Below the pieces are notes generated by a model, which saw nothing but the letters and a program-made list of their open reading frames with translations, made no database searches and was not told the DNA's origin. The translations under genes and the position numbers were made by a program. 64,000 nt of DNA from Saccharina japonica (Eukaryota; Sar; Phaeophyceae; Laminariales; Laminariaceae): contig MEHQ01001183.1 of NCBI GenBank assembly GCA_008828725.1, positions 402,037 through 466,036 of the forward strand, written 5' to 3'. This document shows, piece by piece, positions 12,901-24,900 of this stretch (position 1 is the first letter of the stretch; each line of letters opens with the position of its first letter).

Positions 12901-15900
12901 GGAAGCCCGACATACATTGAATGCACATAAGGTGCATCACTATGATCACGGACGCCAGGCATCACACTCGCGTCGTCTCGTGATTACTACAAACTCGCAT
13001 TCAAGAGTCGTATTATCTTCATCACGGACTGCCCCAAAGAGAACAAGCCATGCAGCCGAAGAGGAAATTGGAGGAGATACGTCACGCAGAACAACAGTTT
13101 TTTTTTTACACACAAAAAAAAACGCTAATTATCAGGTATCACAAATGTTTACCCCGCGAAGTTGTGTATGCCAGATCGCGTTAACAATTGTGGCTAGGCG
13201 ACTGCTGTGGATGGCTGGTGAAACCGGGTTTTCTTACCTCCAACCTTGGCGGAATTGTTCGAGAAAATCGCGCCGACTCCGTAGATACGGAGCCCCGGCC
13301 CATTGATGGTCCGGACAGCACCTGCCGGTATTCAAGAGGAATTGTGTGAATAACAAGCGCGACAGCAGGAACTTACGAGGAGGGGACAATAAGGTGTGAC
13401 CTCTTGTCCGCCTGATATCTATTATTCATTCATTTAAGCGTAGGTGTTGATTTTGGCTTAGTTTACGCGTTCATCCTATTCAGGGTAAAGTCATAAAACG
13501 TAAAGCGTCAGAGTCGTGTGAACGTTCGCAATATATGTTTGCGACGACATTTTCGCTAGGAGTTTGTACACCAATCTGTCCCCGAACGCTTAAGACTATC
13601 TTCTGGAGGCCGGCGATAAAAAGTGTCAATTCACGTTCGGGTGGGAGTATCACCTGGTTACGAATGTAAACAAACGCGGGCCATTCGCTCCCCTTTGCGC
13701 ACATGCATCATCGACATTACCAACATATTTAGCGTAAATAGTTGTTCAAAGATCGTGCTCGCTTCCGTTTGAACCAAACTACGTGGGAACGAAACTCAGA
13801 CAAATTTCTTGCTTTATTAATAACCTTGCCGAGATTGGGCCGTATTGCGACACAGCCGAGAGCGGTATACGCCTACCGTTACACCACGGGAAACCACGCC
13901 AACATCGCAATGCTGGCGGCGACGGTGGCGAATGTTGCCGACGGGGGTTTCGTTCTGGCTACACGTGGGAATTTAATCGATCCCGAGAAACTACGAGCAA
14001 ACTGTTGTCCCACCGCATTGTTCCCTCCGTTAGGACGACCACTGGTAGTCTTCTAAAAACAAAACCCGCCCGTGCACATCGAAGCAACAAAAAACAAAGG
14101 GACCGTGGACACGACGAATACACAATACAAACTGTTGTTAGTCTCGCCCCAGCATAGTCTACATCGTGTTAATTACCCATTGGAGCTTGGAGGTGGCGAA
14201 ACGTGACATTAACCATGGGTCTCCCGTGGGATTCATTGACCCCACGCGATATATAAGTCGTATAAATGATAGCGGGTTTACCTATCGGGCGTTACGAGCA
14301 CTGGGGTACCTCATGCTCGGGGATCCGTTTCCATGCTACAATTGATAAACCCGTAGCGATAACCTTCAACCTGACGGTTCGAAAAACGTGTGTTCGAGCG
14401 TGGGTTCACCGTGCTAGACGGCGTCGAAGATGTTGTTACGTGATTCCTGTGATTTGTTGTGGGACGCGTGGGATACCTCTTGGGGTACCAAGGTATGACG
14501 TTGCGATCCGATATGATATTTCAATTACGATTTTTCGAACTCGATGCGATACACCCAAACCACGTTAGGCTCCATACTATAGTAGTTGCACCCTTGGACA
14601 AGGTGGAGGGGCAACAACAAAATCAACAAACGTGTTCCAAGCTGAGACCGCCGAAATGCATTCTCCCCAACCGAATCTCTTGATGAGGTATGTAGTCTAA
14701 GGTACATCCCACTCTGTGTGCATTGTCCGGTTTCGCAGAAAGCTTTTTCTTTCGACAAGCTTTCTATTGGTTGACATTTCTCTGCTTGCCCCCGTAGTTG
14801 CTTAAAGTTGTTTGTGGGTCGTACTTAGCCAGCCTCAGTCGTGGTTTTCTCGAACTGTAATCTTACGAACCGTCAAATATACACAGCACTCTCGCAATCC
14901 TCACCTCCATCGAGAAAAGCGTAGTTGTTGGTAAATCCTGCACCTCCTTCGATTGTGACACTCGAGTTGTCTGCGTATACGGCACCTGGGTGAGAGGAGC
15001 AACGTCGCGAAAGGGGTGGTGGTGTATGTTTGTTCTGAGCTAGTCACGCAAGGAGCTCGATTTATAATCTAACACATGACTTCAGGAAAAATAGTTTGGG
15101 CAATCCGACCAAACATTTTTAGGCGCTAGTCCTAAAAACTATATGATATAAATAAATACCAAACCAACTGGTGGTTGTTAACTTGATGCGATCAACCAGC
15201 CAGGATATGGGCAGTCAAAACATTCATCCCATACCGTGGAGTCTGTTCAACGGGAAAAGCGGCGGCATGTTTTGTCTAGCCCACAAGCCCATCTTGGAGT
15301 GTGTGGTGGTGGCTTGCGTTCCATGTGATGGGTCTATTTGAACGGCCGCTATGATCTTTCAGCAAGGTTTGCTTCTACAGTAGGTGAATTCCAGGCATGT
15401 TGTGAATTGGCGAATAGGGTGGATATGTTTGCCCCTCCCCCCCCCCTATATTATATATATATGGTTTTAGCTGGCGTCGGTTGGCAACGACACCGTCAAA
15501 CATGCCACTCACTAAATCGGCTAGACCACCAGGATACCATGTCTTCATTGTTTTGCCGGTCGACCACAGGTGGCGGTCGAGATAGATCAGTTGTGCGGGG
15601 TGGAGAACCTTCGATCCGCACAAGCGGAATGGTCCTATCACGTGGTGTTTATAGCAAGGTACCCACGCGACAGTTTCATAGTGCTCACATTGCTGTCTCA
15701 GGAAGTGGCTACACCGGAATTTAAAATAACTCCTTGAAGCTGTCATCCACATGCAAGTCCGCCTCACAAGCCGTTCTTAGTAGGATGAATCTCACTCTCT
15801 ATGCGGCTCACCGAACGCCTCACGGCGCTTCGCGCTTGGTGCTAGCAATGTCTGCCTGGTCGGTTAAAACCCGGCATGCTCCGCCCCGGCATTTTAGGCA

Positions 15901-18900
15901 TGCGAGGGTCTATGGTCATACGACTACGGCCATGCATGGATATGGAGTAAACTCCCCGTTGTTTCGAAACACGACCAAACACTGATTGAGTTCCAAATTG
16001 AACCAGCCATTGTAGGCAGAGGACAGAGTCAATGTGAAACAGGTCTATTTCATACGCGCGCGGACGCTGCGCTGAATTTCGCACGTGTTAGAAACGGAGA
16101 GTACCTGCTATGTTCGAGCCGAGAGGCAGGCGCTTCCCTGCGATATCGTGGCAATAGCGAGAAACACGAGTGTGTTCAGCTCCGCCATACATGACCTATG
16201 GTGGCGTGTGTGAACCATCTGGGCTTTACCAATGAACCTATTATAGCATTCAACTTTCGTTCTTCATCAGGTCCCACAAAAACATGTACACATGTTTCCC
16301 TGGGTATTTAGAAGATCGGATGCCCACATACTACGCAAGTGTCACATCGTAGAGATTGAGTGGTGGTATGAGGCTCTTACGGTCAGCGTTCCTTGATTGG
16401 GCTTTAGTGGAAGCAGGTTTGCTTTGGTGTGTGATATTTTCCCCTGACTTAGATTGTACACGTACGTCTATGGAGGCCTCACCGACTGCACCCCCTGGCA
16501 GCGGCCACCCCATGCAATCCAGTTTCAAATTATCTACGGACTCACCAGCACTCGCTCTTTGATATGCGGGAGAGGCGTGGGTCTTACATCGGCGCTCTTT
16601 GAGGAGTGTTTAAGGTGGTTGTATAAATTAAAGTTCTAGCTAGCGAGATGGAATACGTAAGTGATAACTTAGGTTGTTTTGCCACTTCTGCCCGTTGATG
16701 GCCCGAGCGGGCTTTACTGTGTATAGTGCCTATCTCGCAATGAGCCAAGAGGGGCGGCTGGGTGATGAAATCATGGTACCGTGATGCCACAAGTGACAAA
16801 CGAATCGACTTTCGCAGGTTCCCATGTATATAGGAACGTTTCCTAAAACGATAATTCGACCTCAAGTCGCTTGTATAGTACTATGTGTAAGATTATGCTA
16901 CCATCCGAGAGGTACACGAGACGGCTATTTTCGATACTGCACGTACGAATATACGAAACCGATCTGAACTTGGGAAACCGAGGTAGGGTCATAGCTCCAG
17001 CTCTGTTTCGAATTGCTTCCAGCAAACGGATCACCGAGGTTACCCTCTAACATTCACTAAACATCTATTTTGCCACCAACGACGGGTTATCCTGCGCCCC
17101 AGCTCTATGTTGCTTGTGTTGAAACGACGCGCCGCAGATGGTAAGCGACAAAACAAGGAAACTACAGGCGCGGCCGGAATCAACACTACGTACATTGTTG
17201 AAAGTTGGATGTCGGTTGGAGCCTACTGTACATTGGTTATGATCTATATTTGCAGTTCCCATGAGATGTTCCATCGTCAATGGGATTAAGGTACATACTA
17301 TAGGGCACCCTACTCACATGGGGTATTCCATGGGAAGCCCGGCGTGAAACGGTGGGTGTAACACCCTACGGGTGTAACATCCTACGCCTGACCGTAACGC
17401 ACATAAACTCCACAATGCCTGCGTTCCAAGCAGACACGCCAGGCTTGACTGCGGTCTTGTGACGGACCGTGCTATATACTGACTGTGTTAAAAGGCGATA
17501 CTACGGGACACCTGCAGGGTTGTGACGAGGCCTGATACGTGCGCTATCCCAGGAGGTGTCACGTTGGGCGTCCGTACTCGACGTCTATATGCTACGACAT
17601 CGTATTCTGTGGTAATTTTAGATTGGGAATTAATACGTTTCATGTAATAAAATTGGTCTTGCAGCGTAGACACGAGCTACGATAGAGGTGGCGAATTTTG
17701 GCTGTTTTTGTTTCGGAGTGACGGGCCTCCTCAACCCTAAATCGTCGCAATCTCTTTCTGTTTTGCACAACTTTTTTGTTTTATACTTAAGGCCGCGGGC
17801 TGTGTTTGTCGGGAAGCATCTTGGTTTCCCCCTCCAAACTAGTTTTCGGGCGGGGTATAGAGCTCCTCCAGTGACCTCTTCCGGAAAATTATCGGTACAC
17901 CTCTACCGTAGAATGCGTCTGCAGCCCATATTTACCGAGTTCCACACGTGCCAGAAACGAGTGTAGGGGCCTAATAACGAACGCAAGGCATTTACTCACG
18001 CGCCGTACCTCCCAAAACTCAGATAAACCCGTTGCAATGTTTATATATACTCGGAGCGGTTGTTAGTTTAGCACGCTAGCCATCTTGCAGACGATGCGCA
18101 TCTACGTGTGATACTATAGAATTGATCGGTACCCGTGCTCACCTCCGCTACTGTCCGCTGAGTTCCCCGCGAAGTGTATTTTGCCGTCGACTTGAACGTC
18201 AGAGTGTTCGGCCTTAATGGCACCTGCCGGACAGCACACGGCACCGTTTAGTGCAGTTGCACGGTAACGGACAGCAGTGACGGCCCTCGTACACAATTCA
18301 CAACATTACTCATTAACGTTTACAGCGGTGAGCACACCCACTCTAGAAACTCGTTACATGGGGGGGGGGGGGTTACGTTTGACGAGCAATCGTAAGGTAA
18401 ATCATCGTGTTTCGAGATTTAATGCGACACCGTCTTGAAGACCCAAATGATACTTCGTGAAACTTTAGGAAAATTTCTCTGAACGTCATAGGTTTGGATG
18501 GCACTTCATGTGGGACTGCCACGGCACGTTCTTGTTGACTTTTTCATGGCTCGTTCGAGAGCTTTCATGGCACTTTCAGGACGGAAGCATTGGCCTTGCC
18601 ATGTGCTTCGTGGACCTTCATAGGCTATGTCATGCGCTTTGCTCGTGGGATTTCGTGACGCCTGTTTGGGTCTCCAAGAACACACGTATGCCACCGAACT
18701 ATTACGGTGAACCTGGGTCGGTTTTCAACTTGGCCTGCGAATTACTGAGACTAAGTGACCACCCGCCAGGGTCTCGAGTGGAACCAATATCGTTGGTTTA
18801 TGAGGACATGAATGGTTTAAAACCTCCGCGAAATATAGGAATTATTGATGACGATTCACGATCGGACGTGTGCCACGATAGAGATAGTATCTGTTTAGCT

Positions 18901-21900
18901 GCTTTTGTTTGTGAACGATAGGGCTCCTTGACCCCAAATCGTCCGGTCTATCATTCTTGTGTTGGAATACTTTTCGTCCTTTACCGAGGACATGTGGAAT
19001 TGTTTCAGCGGGTCGTAGGCACTTTTACATGAGGCAAAAACATGGTGCGCCTCTACCGTAGCATACGCCATCCACCGGTTTCCGCGTCCATGTTCGCCGT
19101 GTACCGTCATTTTTCAATGTCTGCTTGATGCCGCCAGCGATGCTGCTGCAGTTGTTGCTGCTGCTGCTGTTGCTTTCATACTGGTGTTGGTTATTATGTG
19201 ATCGATTATGATTGATGTTGCCGGCGCTGCTGCTGCTGCTGCTGCTGCTGCTGCCGCGACCGCTGCTGCGACGGCTGCTGCTGCTGCCGCCGCCGCTGCA
19301 GCTTGGACATTGGTGTTGGTTACGGCCTGATTTCTAGTGTTGATAACACAATGAAATTTATGTTTACGCCTTCAACAACCAACACACATCACGAGGGGAA
19401 TGCGATGTTTTCAGTACGCTGGCAATGTCAGACGCACAAAAACACAAACGCTAACAACGGAGAGTTGCCGCCTTCCGGTACTGCTGAGAGCTGAGAAAAC
19501 CAACACACTGGGTGATGACCCCTGGACTAACCTGGACGTTACCGAGATCCGGTCTCCCCACCGTCTTGTTTTGCTCGGTTTGCTGATGCCCCACACCAAA
19601 TAAAGAAGGTGTCTCCCACCAGGTGAAAATATTATGACTGGCCACGTCGCTCGTTTCTACGAACTGTGGGGATGCAAGGCTTGGCGAACAAGGTAGCACC
19701 AGACCTGGGTGCACGTCAGCAGAAACTGACCCCCGCCGTTGTTTCGGTCAAATAAGATGACAATGCTCTACACTCTGCACATACATGGAGTTTCCTACGA
19801 CAAGTTAGTTCAGTTGAGGTCTCACCCCCGTTATATCCGGCTTTGTTGTTCATGAAGTCAGTACCGCCGTTAATGTTCACGTCGGACCGCGCAAACAGCA
19901 AAATAGCACCTGAAGAAAGGCAACGAGCACGTCGTATGTATTCCCGGACATGCAAACGATTGAGGTGGTGATGCGAGAGTACGCGATAAATTTGACGGCA
20001 CGTATAGCAACTACCGCGGCATTGTTGAATAAAACGTATAAACGAAGAGGATAAAACCGTCGCGATGAACTTTATGCAGACAAACGTTTTTGAAGGACCA
20101 TCTCCAACTGAAAGCCAGGGTGAGGGTGTAAGGGTTTGGTCTCAACATTAACAGAGGCAGTCATATTGGGAACTGCTAGCACAGAGGCCTTTCATGCTCC
20201 TTCTTGCGATAGTACAGTTGTCGTACGGCTTGAATAATATATGGGGCCTTGACTGCTCCAAACTTTTTCATCAACACGAGGAATCGCGTCCGATCTATTT
20301 TAAGCACACGAGTCCGTTCTATAATTTATCATTCAGAGACGTTTACGTTATATGGCGGATTCCGCAATGTAAACTAACAGACAGGCCGATAAAACGCTCC
20401 GTCCGCGAAGACGAAGCTCACCTATATTTTGTAAGGCGTAGGCTACGATAGAGGTGCATCATGTTTGTTTATGGAGCTGCTCATCGTTTTAAGAGCTATA
20501 TACCTCACCCAACATAATAGTTCCGGAGTAAACACAAAGTGCTGCCCGATGAATCATCCCTTTGCCTAAGTACATCACGACATATATATATATAATATCT
20601 ATGACGCGTGCCACGGTAGGGGTAGCACGTTTTGGCTGAATCGGCTTCTGAACGATCGGGCTTCTTAAACCAAATTCGTCGGACTTTCATTTTTGCGACG
20701 AATACTGTATCAGGGTAATACCTCGGTCGTGAGATTTCTCATCCGGCAGCACTTTTATTTTCCTCCAAAATCGTTTTTTCGGTGAGGTATGACGCTCCTT
20801 AAGTGAGGAGCTCAGGAAAAACCATGGTGCACCTCTATCGTAGCATGCGTCCTATATCAACACAAGAATGAAAGTTTGACGAGTTTGGGTCAAGGGCCCG
20901 AATTAGCGAGTATAAAAAAAAACAAATTGGAAAAAAAATAAATTCAAATCCGCTCTTCATTGGTCAACACACGAAGCAGCACCAAATATTATGCCCCAAT
21001 TTGGTGCTGGTGCGTGTGTTGACCAATGAAAAGCGAATTTGAATTTTGTTTTTTTCCAAATTGATTTTTATTTCTTCTTCGTTAAAACGGGCCCTAAAGA
21101 GCTCGATTATTACGAAACAATTCAACTGAAACGTGCTGCCTCTATCGTAGCAGGCGTCGTAAAACTCAATCTGCTAGCGACGTTTTCGCATGTAACTCGT
21201 ATATTGATGGTACACTTTACTCTTCGCCGAGCCGGGTTTTTCGGACGGGTACCCTCCACGCGGAATTGAACATATATATACATAAAGTATAGCAAACGAT
21301 CCTTACACGTACGCCCAAAATGGTACATCTTTGGCCTTTGGTTGTCGGGGATACGAGGCTTGTGTTGTTGTACGCACGAAATCGGCCTTAAGAAAAACAG
21401 CCACGGAGCTTCGAGTGCTGACTTGTGAGTGTGCGCAGTTCGACGTGGGCGGGAACACCAGCAACATAGATGCATACGTGGGCGGAAACCACTGCAGGCG
21501 ACGGGAATATTTGTTTTAGCTTTTTACGGAAGAACCGTGTCCTGACCGCCGTGGTAATTTAACGTGATACTTAAACGGCGATCCGCTCCAATTGAAACGA
21601 GCCAAATCACTATATGTACATTTACTGCCCTGGGATACCTTGACATACGAGCTGGGCCAGCCGCAAAACGGATAAATCTTCCTCGAGTCGTATCTCGTGA
21701 ACCAATGTAAACTAAGCTACCAGAACAGGGACCACTAACTCCCCGACACACCACTGCCTATGCAAAAAAAGTATCTGAAAATGTCTATACGTTTTCTTTT
21801 TCCGACTCGATCTCGCCGAGATATCCGCGAAAACTCAAAAACACCGACTTTTTGACACCTAGTTTGTTTAAAAATCGTATTTTCCGAACTTACTCAAACT

Positions 21901-24900
21901 TGGTGGAGAGAGTTGCTGGAGACACAAGGAAAAGAGCAATGAAAGTCTCGTTGCCCAATTCGCCACATGTGAAGAGATATTACAAAAAACTCGATTCCAT
22001 ACATTAGTCAAGTAATTATAAAAAAATGGCGTTTCTGCGATGCCCTGCTCAAGTTTGACAATTTCGCACAGGATTTGTAACGCCGGATTGGAATCGACGT
22101 TCAAAGGCATTCACCTTCGGCCCTATTTATATTTCTGTTTTTTTACCCTGTTTCAGTTATTTTGATATTTCCGGGTCGTTCGATCGGTCTTATCTCTTGG
22201 AAAAAAAAACGAAAAAGCATAGGAACGGAAGTCAACTTGTCGATGAGAGCATGAACACCATGTAAAAAAATCAAGTCGAAATTCGTAAAATCGATGGGGG
22301 CATGGCCAATCCGACGTCTAAATCGTTCTATGGCTGGCCCAGCTCGCATAGAGAGGATGCATACAGCGCATGGTGTCCAAACAGGCGATGTCGATGTTTG
22401 AAGGGCATGCTGATATTCCGGTAGCAGCGTTCGGCCAAACTGTGTACGTCTGACAAGCACACTTCTCGAAATAGGGACTGCATATTCGACCAATGCTAAT
22501 GCAGAGGTGCACCAATTTGTTCCTACTTAGTAGATCTGATTTTAATAAAAAAAAATGAAAGCGCAACCCGGTGAAACATTTTATGGCCATAGGCAATGCA
22601 ATGAAAAAACAACAAAAAACGTAGTAAAATGTATGGCATTCGGACAATTATGGGTTAACCCATTCAGAACTGAAAAACATTCCCCACACTACGACTTCCA
22701 AGTATGTTGTCCCCAAGTTCGTGGGTCCAGTTCTTAAGAGGGTTAAGGCGCCGCGCCATCGAGAGAAAAACGATAGGAACAAAGTGCTGCCTCTATCGCA
22801 TCATAGCATACACACTTATTATATACCCAGAATATTTGGGGCACCTTTAGTTATGATACTATTCATCATGAGATAATTATCTCGGTAACGCTTTCACTTT
22901 GCGTTCCGATGCCAGTTTTGGGTCGATGGTGCATGCCGGCCCCCGAAAAACAGACGCAGGCATGGCCGTCCGAGGTTTGGGTGCCTGCAGCATACCCTAG
23001 GCCATGCGTTACCAAGCCTCAGACGCATGCTACGATAGAGGTGCACCATGTTATTTCTGAGCTCCTCACTGAAGGAGCGTCATACCTCACCGAAAAAATG
23101 ATTTTGGAGGAAAACCAAAGTGCTGCCGGATGATAAATCTAATGACCGAAGTATACTCTGAAACAAATTTCGTCACAAAAATGAAAGTTCGACGAATTTG
23201 AGTTAAGGAAGCCGATCGTTCGGAAAACGATTCAGCCGAAAAGTGCTACCTCTATCGTAGCACGCGTCCTCACCTCCGCCGAAGGTCGCTGAGTTGTCGA
23301 CAAACCGCGCCTTCGCGTTGATGTTGACTGTGGAGTTTTTCGCGTATATGGCACCTGCGGGGGGGGGGGGGTACGAGGGAAGCGACGAGAAAGGGTCAAA
23401 GCTCTCGCGCGCGCATCGATGGACGGCTTCCCGCGTACAACGCTGTCCGACAAACCGTCGTCACTCGAACGTGATGTTCGGCATGCTTTTCACCGACACG
23501 ATGTGCACCTGGCGTGCGTTGTGAGTTTCGATTTTTGATAAATGGCGAACATCATCTGGTTTGACCTCAAGTTCTAGGTATCTGCCCCAATATGAGACGA
23601 TTGTGCTGAAATACGGGCAAGGCATCCCCTGCGATAGAGTTTGGGACATGCAGACACAGTAGATTTTCGCAAGCGAATCAACTTCTCTGGGGCTTGGAGG
23701 CCGCCTGCCACCGTATTACACTACCGTGGTCAACAACACAAACAATTACAGCACAGATAATATTTTTAGACAAGGTAAACTATCCCGAATCTGACCTCCG
23801 CCGGTTGCTGTTTTATTTATGCTGGTGGCTGAATTGTCGACAAACGACGTTTCGCCGTCGATGCTGATCTTCGTGTCTCTTGCAAAGAAGGCTCCTGCAC
23901 GCAAACAACATAGAAAACCATGAGCACCAGACGATTCCTGGCTGATGCGCGTCGCACCGGGGTGACGACCCTCGACTCTTGCAAAACAACGGCCCTGTCG
24001 GGCCCGAAGGTGTGATCAACGGTGTCCACCTGTGTGACTGAGGTTTAATGAGGAGCGATACGCGAACACATCTAGATCTTCGGTAGAGTGGACGTTCGAC
24101 AGGTAGGTAAATAGAAGAAAACAACAACGACTACAATCAACACAATATCCATTAAAGAAATATAACACCAAAAACAACAAGGACATCGACAAGGACAACG
24201 ACACAACAACCGCCATCGAACTTCCTTGCGTACTCGAACGGAAGTACGATTCAAAAGCGAGGTGCGCCCTTGTCACCCTTACATGATATTTCATGCAATG
24301 CGTCGGTGCACCACCCCCTCCCAAGACGTATCGATATTGGTCACCCGACCCAGCCTTCGGGACACCTTGTTCCTGTATGTATGGTCACAACGTACTCGAG
24401 TAACGCTGGGAAAACCTCAAGGATCGACAGCGTATGGCTATGTCTGCAATGCCGTGTCTGGCCCACTTTCAAATCTGTTAACCGCCACAACGTCGGTGGA
24501 ACGTCAGGATTACAGAAGCTTGGAGCAACGTTTTGTAGACCCCATCATTTTTTCGCTGTAGACGTCTGTGATTCCACGACAATATCAACAGCAACAACCT
24601 AGCACCGAGGATGTTAGCATATGGACGTTAAGATCCATACGTATCTATTGTGATGTGCAGTCACTACGCACTGATACGAGTATATGAGTATCTTAGTCTA
24701 GATATTCGGGTTATTGCGATATGCGGATAGATTACGAGTTTGTCTTACTCGTAGTGCGCCACATTGTATGTCCCAAGCATCTTCATCAGGAACGATGCTG
24801 AGAACGTTGCTAGAACGTTACTATAACGTTGTAGAGAATATTACAGGGAGCGGTACACACCACGGTAGAATGCGACTGTCCGTTGCATAGGCATTGTACC

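Larger units (their letters stand above)
14986..18142 (-). other. intron 22
   Basis: Holds the second inverted-pair arm (15785-15960), a relic resembling the start of exon 12 (about 16868-16950), sequence collinear with 39.09-39.34 kb (16970-17310), and a MITE at 17669-17919. Confidence 0.6.
20435..21158 (+). mobile_element. outer MITE with nested insertions
   Basis: Begins GGCGTAGGCTACGATAGAGG and ends GCCTCTATCGTAGCAGGCGTC, flanked by GTAA on both sides (20431-20434 and 21159-21162). Interrupted first by another copy of the same family (20603-20851) and then by a palindromic element (about 20920-21088). Confidence 0.82.

Noticed and set aside
13742..14157. Plus-strand frames with NVADGG, similar to a helix motif
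   Set aside because: Wrong strand for the gene, two competing frames and no flanking splice sites.
16331..16528. GGAVGEASIDVRV on the minus strand as a helix exon
   Set aside because: The frame lacks F-x-N-N-x-A and the closing Gly-Gly, and there is no suitable donor.
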